From assembly GCA_021805955.1 (NCBI GenBank), contig JAJZDO010000007.1:1-9953 (forward strand): a stretch of DNA of 9,953 nt, in the 5' to 3' direction. The position numbers and the translations under genes were made by a program. A model generated the notes under the pieces. That model saw nothing but the letters and a program-made list of their open reading frames with translations. It was not told the DNA's origin and ran no database searches. Below are positions 6,659-9,953 of this stretch, piece after piece (the stretch's first letter is position 1; each line of letters starts with the position of its first letter). The stretch is from Acidobacteriota bacterium. GTDB lineage: Bacteria > Acidobacteriota > Terriglobia > Terriglobales > Acidobacteriaceae.

Positions 6659-8208
6659 AAACTCCGGCTGATCGGCGCGCCATAGTCGCAGTCGATTTAG
6701 GTGCGCAAAGCTGCCGTGTGTCCCTGCTCCGCTGGTTCTCGGACGGCCCAAGCATTCAGCTCGTTCATCGCGTTCCAAACGCCCCCGTTTCCAGTGCCGG
6801 CCATCTGCGTTGGAATCTCTCGCTGCTCTGTGCTGCCGCAGACGAAGGCATGCGCCGTTGCGCGGAGATCGCAACGGAAGGCATCGCATGCGTCGGCGTC
6901 ACCGGGTGGGCGGTGGATTATGTGCGGCTCAACGCCGACGGTCCTGCCGCACGTCCAGATTCGACGCGCCTGACACCTATCGCCGATCCATTCTGTTATC
7001 GCGACCCGCGCACTGGGCCCGCGATGGAAGCGCTGCACGCTCGGATTCCAGCCGACCGACTCTACGCGCTCACCGGCATCCAGGTCCTTCCTTTGAATAC
7101 GCTGTACCAGTTGTATGCGGATGGCATGGCCGGCATTCCGCGCGATCTTCCGTGGCTCAATCTGCCGGAATATATGCTCTATCGCTGGGGTGCGAAGCCG
7201 ATTGCCGAGTACACCAACGCCACCCACACATCCATGGTCGCAATCGGCAAACAAAAGTGGTCGAAAGAAATTTTCGAAGCCGCCGGTCTCGATCTTTCCG
7301 CCGCTCCGGAAATTGTCGCACCCGGGTCCGTTGTCGGCCGACTGCAAGGACCGCTGGCTGAATTGGATGCGCTTCGCGACACATTGCTCATTGCGCCTGC
7401 CTGCCACGACACCGCCTCGGCCATCGCAGGCATTCACGCGCAAGGTGACGACTGGGCCTATATCAGCTCCGGAACATGGTCACTCGTCGGCACACTGCTC
7501 GATCAGCCCTGCGCCGGTCCGGAATCCGCGCAGCTTAACTTCACCAATGAAGGCTGGATCGGCGGAAGAATCTGTTTCCTCCGCAACATCAACGGCCTGT
7601 GGCTACAGGACCAATGCATCGAAGCCTGGAAGGCGGACGGCGAACATCGCACAGCAGAACAACTGATCGAAGCAGCCGCTGCTCTGCCCTCCCCGCAGGC
7701 ATTGCTCAATGTGGACGACCCGCAATTGCTTGCGCCAGGGCGCATGCCGGACCGTATTGCCATGCAACTGGAACGGACCGGTGTCGATGCAAGGCCATTC
7801 TTGTCTTCACCGTCGGCCATGATCAATCTCATTCTTCACAGCCTCGCCACGCGGTATACCACTGTGCTCCATCAGATCGAAACACTTACCAGCAAGCAAT
7901 TTCACCGTCTATATGTCGTTGGCGGCGGCAGTAAAAATGTGCTACTTAACCGTCTCACGCAACAAGCGACCGGAATGGAACTGATGTGCGGGGCGCAAGA
8001 AAGCTCCACGCTTGGCAATCTATCGATTCAGATCGCTGCCAAGGAAAAGATGCACCGTGGTCCCGCAGGCGAGTATCGTGGGGGTGTGGAACAGAATGGC
8101 GTCGGCCACAAGGCAGTCTCTCTCTGGGCAGAAATACTTTCGTATCCGCAAGTGCAGGCGCAACCGAATTCAAGAATTCAATCGTCACCCACATCGCCGG
8201 CGCAATAG
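6655..8208 (+). CDS. rhaB: Rhamnulokinase (FGGY family)
   Basis: RhaB phosphorylates L-rhamnulose with ATP to L-rhamnulose-1-phosphate, the substrate of the preceding aldolase. It has 517 residues, somewhat longer than the usual 480-490. The FGGY carbohydrate-kinase marks are visible: the N-terminal phosphate loop VDLGAQSCRV (13-22), H251-D252-T253 with D252 as the likely catalytic base, the GTWSLVGT motif from residue 273, and the adenosine-site VVGGGSKN (421-428). The extra length includes a polar tail after the last fold element, rich in Gln, Ser and Pro. The start is GTG 6655, overlapping the rhaEW stop in a GTGA junction, with GAGG at 6641-6644 as the probable ribosome site. Related FGGY kinases (fuculokinase, xylulokinase) are less likely given the aldolase and isomerase on either side. 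Confidence 0.93.
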   Translation: MKTPADRRAIVAVDLGAQSCRVSLLRWFSDGPSIQLVHRVPNAPVSSAGHLRWNLSLLCAAADEGMRRCAEIATEGIACVGVTGWAVDYVRLNADGPAARPDSTRLTPIADPFCYRDPRTGPAMEALHARIPADRLYALTGIQVLPLNTLYQLYADGMAGIPRDLPWLNLPEYMLYRWGAKPIAEYTNATHTSMVAIGKQKWSKEIFEAAGLDLSAAPEIVAPGSVVGRLQGPLAELDALRDTLLIAPACHDTASAIAGIHAQGDDWAYISSGTWSLVGTLLDQPCAGPESAQLNFTNEGWIGGRICFLRNINGLWLQDQCIEAWKADGEHRTAEQLIEAAAALPSPQALLNVDDPQLLAPGRMPDRIAMQLERTGVDARPFLSSPSAMINLILHSLATRYTTVLHQIETLTSKQFHRLYVVGGGSKNVLLNRLTQQATGMELMCGAQESSTLGNLSIQIAAKEKMHRGPAGEYRGGVEQNGVGHKAVSLWAEILSYPQVQAQPNSRIQSSPTSPAQ

Positions 8209-8216
8209 CGCCTATC

Positions 8217-8222
8217 GAGGAA
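8217..8222 (+). promoter_or_regulatory. Ribosome binding site of the rhamnose isomerase gene
   Basis: GAGGAA lies 7 nt before the ATG at 8230, in the 21-bp gap after rhaB. It supports that start and independent, efficient translation of the isomerase within the operon. Confidence 0.7.
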
Positions 8223-8229
8223 ATCATCT

Positions 8230-9447
8230 ATGACTACATTCGGCTTACCCGATTCAAACGCAGCGAACATTGCCGACCATCTGTCAAAACAGCTCGATCG
8301 CTTTGCGATTGAGGTTCCGTCGTGGGGCTTCGCCAATACGGGCACTCGCTTCGGGAAATTTATACAGCCCTCCGCCGCCCATACCCTGGAAGAGAAATTC
8401 GCAGATGCCGCCCAGGTCCATCAACTTTCCGGCACCAGCCCCAGCATGGCGCTGCACGTTTTGTGGGATTTCCCCCATGGCATTCACGACGTCGCCAAAG
8501 TGCGCGACCTCAGCCGACACTATGGAATCCGCCCTGGAGCCATCAATCCAAATCTTTTTGAGAGCCAGAATTATAAGTTCGGCTCGTTCGGCAATCCTGA
8601 CCCTGCCATTCGCCAACAGGCGCTCGATCATGTGCTGGAATCCGTTGCCATCGCCCGTGAGCTAAACAATGTCGATCTTTCTCTCTGGTTTGCGGACGGA
8701 TCCAACTATCCCGGCACGCAAAACATTCGTCATCGCATCGACTGGTTTTATGAGGGTCTTTCCAAAACCCACGCGGCGCTCGCCCCCGGCCAGCGCATGC
8801 TGGTGGAATACAAACCATTTGAGCCGGCGTTTTATCACACCGACATCGCGGACTGGGGGATGGCCCTGTTGTTCGCCCGCGCCGCCGGCCCACAAGCCTT
8901 TGTTCTCGTCGACACAGGCCATCACTATCAGACGCAAAATATCGAACAGATTCTGGCATGGCTGCAGCGTGAAAAAATGTTCGGCGGTTTCCACTTCAAC
9001 GATCGCCGCTACGCCGATGACGATCTCACACTCGGGTCCATCGATCCCTATCAGGTCTTCCGCTTGTTCCATGAAATCTTGTCGTATCATTCGGAACATC
9101 CGGAAGCTACAGCGCCCGCCTATGTCGTCGACCAAAGCCACAACTTGAAAAACAAATTGGAAGCTATGCTGCAAACGGTGTTGACCGCCCAGGAACTCTA
9201 TGCAAAAGCCTGCTTGGTTGATCACGCCCAGCTTTCGCAACTGCAACGCGAATGCCGCCTGGTCGAGGCCGAGGAATGTTTGAGGTCTGCCTTCTGGACC
9301 GACGTGCGGCCGGTCTTGCGGCAATGGAGACGCGAACGTGGCCTCGCCGAAGACCCGCTCCAGGCGCTCCGCGACAGCGGCTATATCGAACGCATTGCGG
9401 CGGAACGCGGCAGCAAGAACAAGAGTGCCGTTTCCAGTTATGCCTGA
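8230..9447 (+). CDS. rhaI: L-rhamnose isomerase, Pseudomonas stutzeri/rhizobial type
   Basis: This enzyme interconverts L-rhamnose and L-rhamnulose, the first pathway step, in the cytoplasm using divalent metal (Mn or Co). It has 405 residues and a TIM-barrel fold. Metal ligands known from the P. stutzeri enzyme (recalled as E219, D254, H257, H281, D289, D291, D327) map with identical spacing to E193 (VEYKPFEP), D228 and H231 (VDTGHH), H255 (GGFHFND), D263 and D265 (RYADDDL) and D301 (VVDQSHN). This places it in the RhaI group and not in the enterobacterial RhaA group. Members of this group can be promiscuous and act on other aldoses such as L-lyxose or D-allose, but the neighbours make rhamnose the natural substrate. 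It closes the core rha operon. The 39-bp gap after it shows no terminator. Confidence 0.95.
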   Translation: MTTFGLPDSNAANIADHLSKQLDRFAIEVPSWGFANTGTRFGKFIQPSAAHTLEEKFADAAQVHQLSGTSPSMALHVLWDFPHGIHDVAKVRDLSRHYGIRPGAINPNLFESQNYKFGSFGNPDPAIRQQALDHVLESVAIARELNNVDLSLWFADGSNYPGTQNIRHRIDWFYEGLSKTHAALAPGQRMLVEYKPFEPAFYHTDIADWGMALLFARAAGPQAFVLVDTGHHYQTQNIEQILAWLQREKMFGGFHFNDRRYADDDLTLGSIDPYQVFRLFHEILSYHSEHPEATAPAYVVDQSHNLKNKLEAMLQTVLTAQELYAKACLVDHAQLSQLQRECRLVEAEECLRSAFWTDVRPVLRQWRRERGLAEDPLQALRDSGYIERIAAERGSKNKSAVSSYA

Positions 9448-9486
9448 GTAAGCCACCGCGCTTGAACCCGAGTTACACTAGTGGAC

Positions 9487-9953
9487 ATGAAAAAAGTCAC
9501 CCGGCGCCGTTGTTTGGCAGGTCTTGCAAGTCTTCCGATTGCCAGCCAGTTATCGTGGTCAGCCGACACAAGAATGAAGCGAATTTACATCGGCACCTAT
9601 ACCAGGAAAACCAGCCTAGGCATCTACGTGTACCGCTGGATGCCCGAGTCCGGCGAGATGGCTCGGATCGGCCTTGCCGCGAAGACGACAAATCCCAGCT
9701 TCCTCACCTTGTCTCCAAACCATAATGATTTGTACTCGGTGAATGAGAAAGACCACTCCACCGGGACCGTCTCCGCGTTTGCCATCGACCACGCGACCGG
9801 CAAGCTGCTGCCCAAGAATGTTGTTCCCTCGGGCGGATCCGCTCCTTGCAACTTGACCACGGACCATACCGGCCAGGCCCTGTTCGTGGCAAACTACGGC
9901 AGCGGAAGCGTGTCCAGCTATAAAATCCTTCCCGGCGGAAGTCTGAGCGAACC
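9487..9953 (+). CDS. Exported seven-bladed beta-propeller lactonase family protein (3' end beyond window)
   Basis: The first 155 codons of a protein cut by the window edge; the complete family members are roughly 350-400 residues. The N-terminus looks like a Tat signal peptide: twin arginines in TRRRCLAG (5-12), a hydrophobic stretch to about residue 24, and a likely cleavage site near SWSA-D. The mature part starts with RIYIGTYT and contains NPSFLTLSP, LYSVNE and LFVANYGSGSV, which are repeat-blade signatures of the 6-phosphogluconolactonase-like lactonase family (PF10282). No member-specific substrate can be read from this. An exported form is unlikely to be the cytoplasmic pentose-phosphate enzyme. 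ATG 9487 is chosen because it includes the signal; GTG 9481 is in frame too, and M30 (9574) would give an unexported form. The 39-bp gap after rhaI suggests the same transcript. Confidence 0.85.
   Translation, partial: MKKVTRRRCLAGLASLPIASQLSWSADTRMKRIYIGTYTRKTSLGIYVYRWMPESGEMARIGLAAKTTNPSFLTLSPNHNDLYSVNEKDHSTGTVSAFAIDHATGKLLPKNVVPSGGSAPCNLTTDHTGQALFVANYGSGSVSSYKILPGGSLSE

Overview
The window is a continuous, all-forward-strand stretch of bacterial chromosome. It encodes a nearly complete route from the deoxysugar L-rhamnose to central metabolism. Base composition is moderately GC-rich (mid-to-high 50s percent, judged by eye) and even, and I see no mobile element, CRISPR array or RNA gene. 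The gene types and the style of the regulator and of the exported lactonase suggest a soil saprophyte, possibly an Acidobacteriota (Terriglobia-like) member. That placement is inference and is not proven by the sequence.

Left part (1-3014): a short leader, then lutA-lutB-lutC with overlapping ends. This is the three-protein iron-sulfur L-lactate oxidation complex, which makes pyruvate. Middle (3015-4191): an AT-rich 79-bp gap with two perfect palindromes, then a regulator joining an IclR-type winged-helix DNA-binding domain to a periplasmic-binding-protein/LacI-type sugar-sensing domain. Next (4192-4447): a 256-bp non-coding region with a perfect TATAAT, several inverted repeats, a predicted leader of about 185 nt and a possible hairpin over the ribosome binding site.

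Right part (4448-9447): a compact operon of a fused rhamnulose-1-phosphate aldolase/short-chain dehydrogenase (RhaEW type), rhamnulokinase RhaB and a Pseudomonas stutzeri/rhizobial-type L-rhamnose isomerase. The last 467 bases are the start of a Tat-exported seven-bladed beta-propeller lactonase, cut by the window edge.

Pathway reading: RhaI makes L-rhamnulose and RhaB phosphorylates it. The aldolase half of RhaEW splits it into DHAP and L-lactaldehyde, and the dehydrogenase half can oxidise lactaldehyde to L-lactate. LutABC then oxidises lactate to pyruvate. Both halves of the sugar would thus enter glycolysis instead of losing a C3 unit as 1,2-propanediol. The regulator sits between the two operons and is the natural candidate to control both. 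No rhamnose or lactate transporter and no mutarotase is present in the window.
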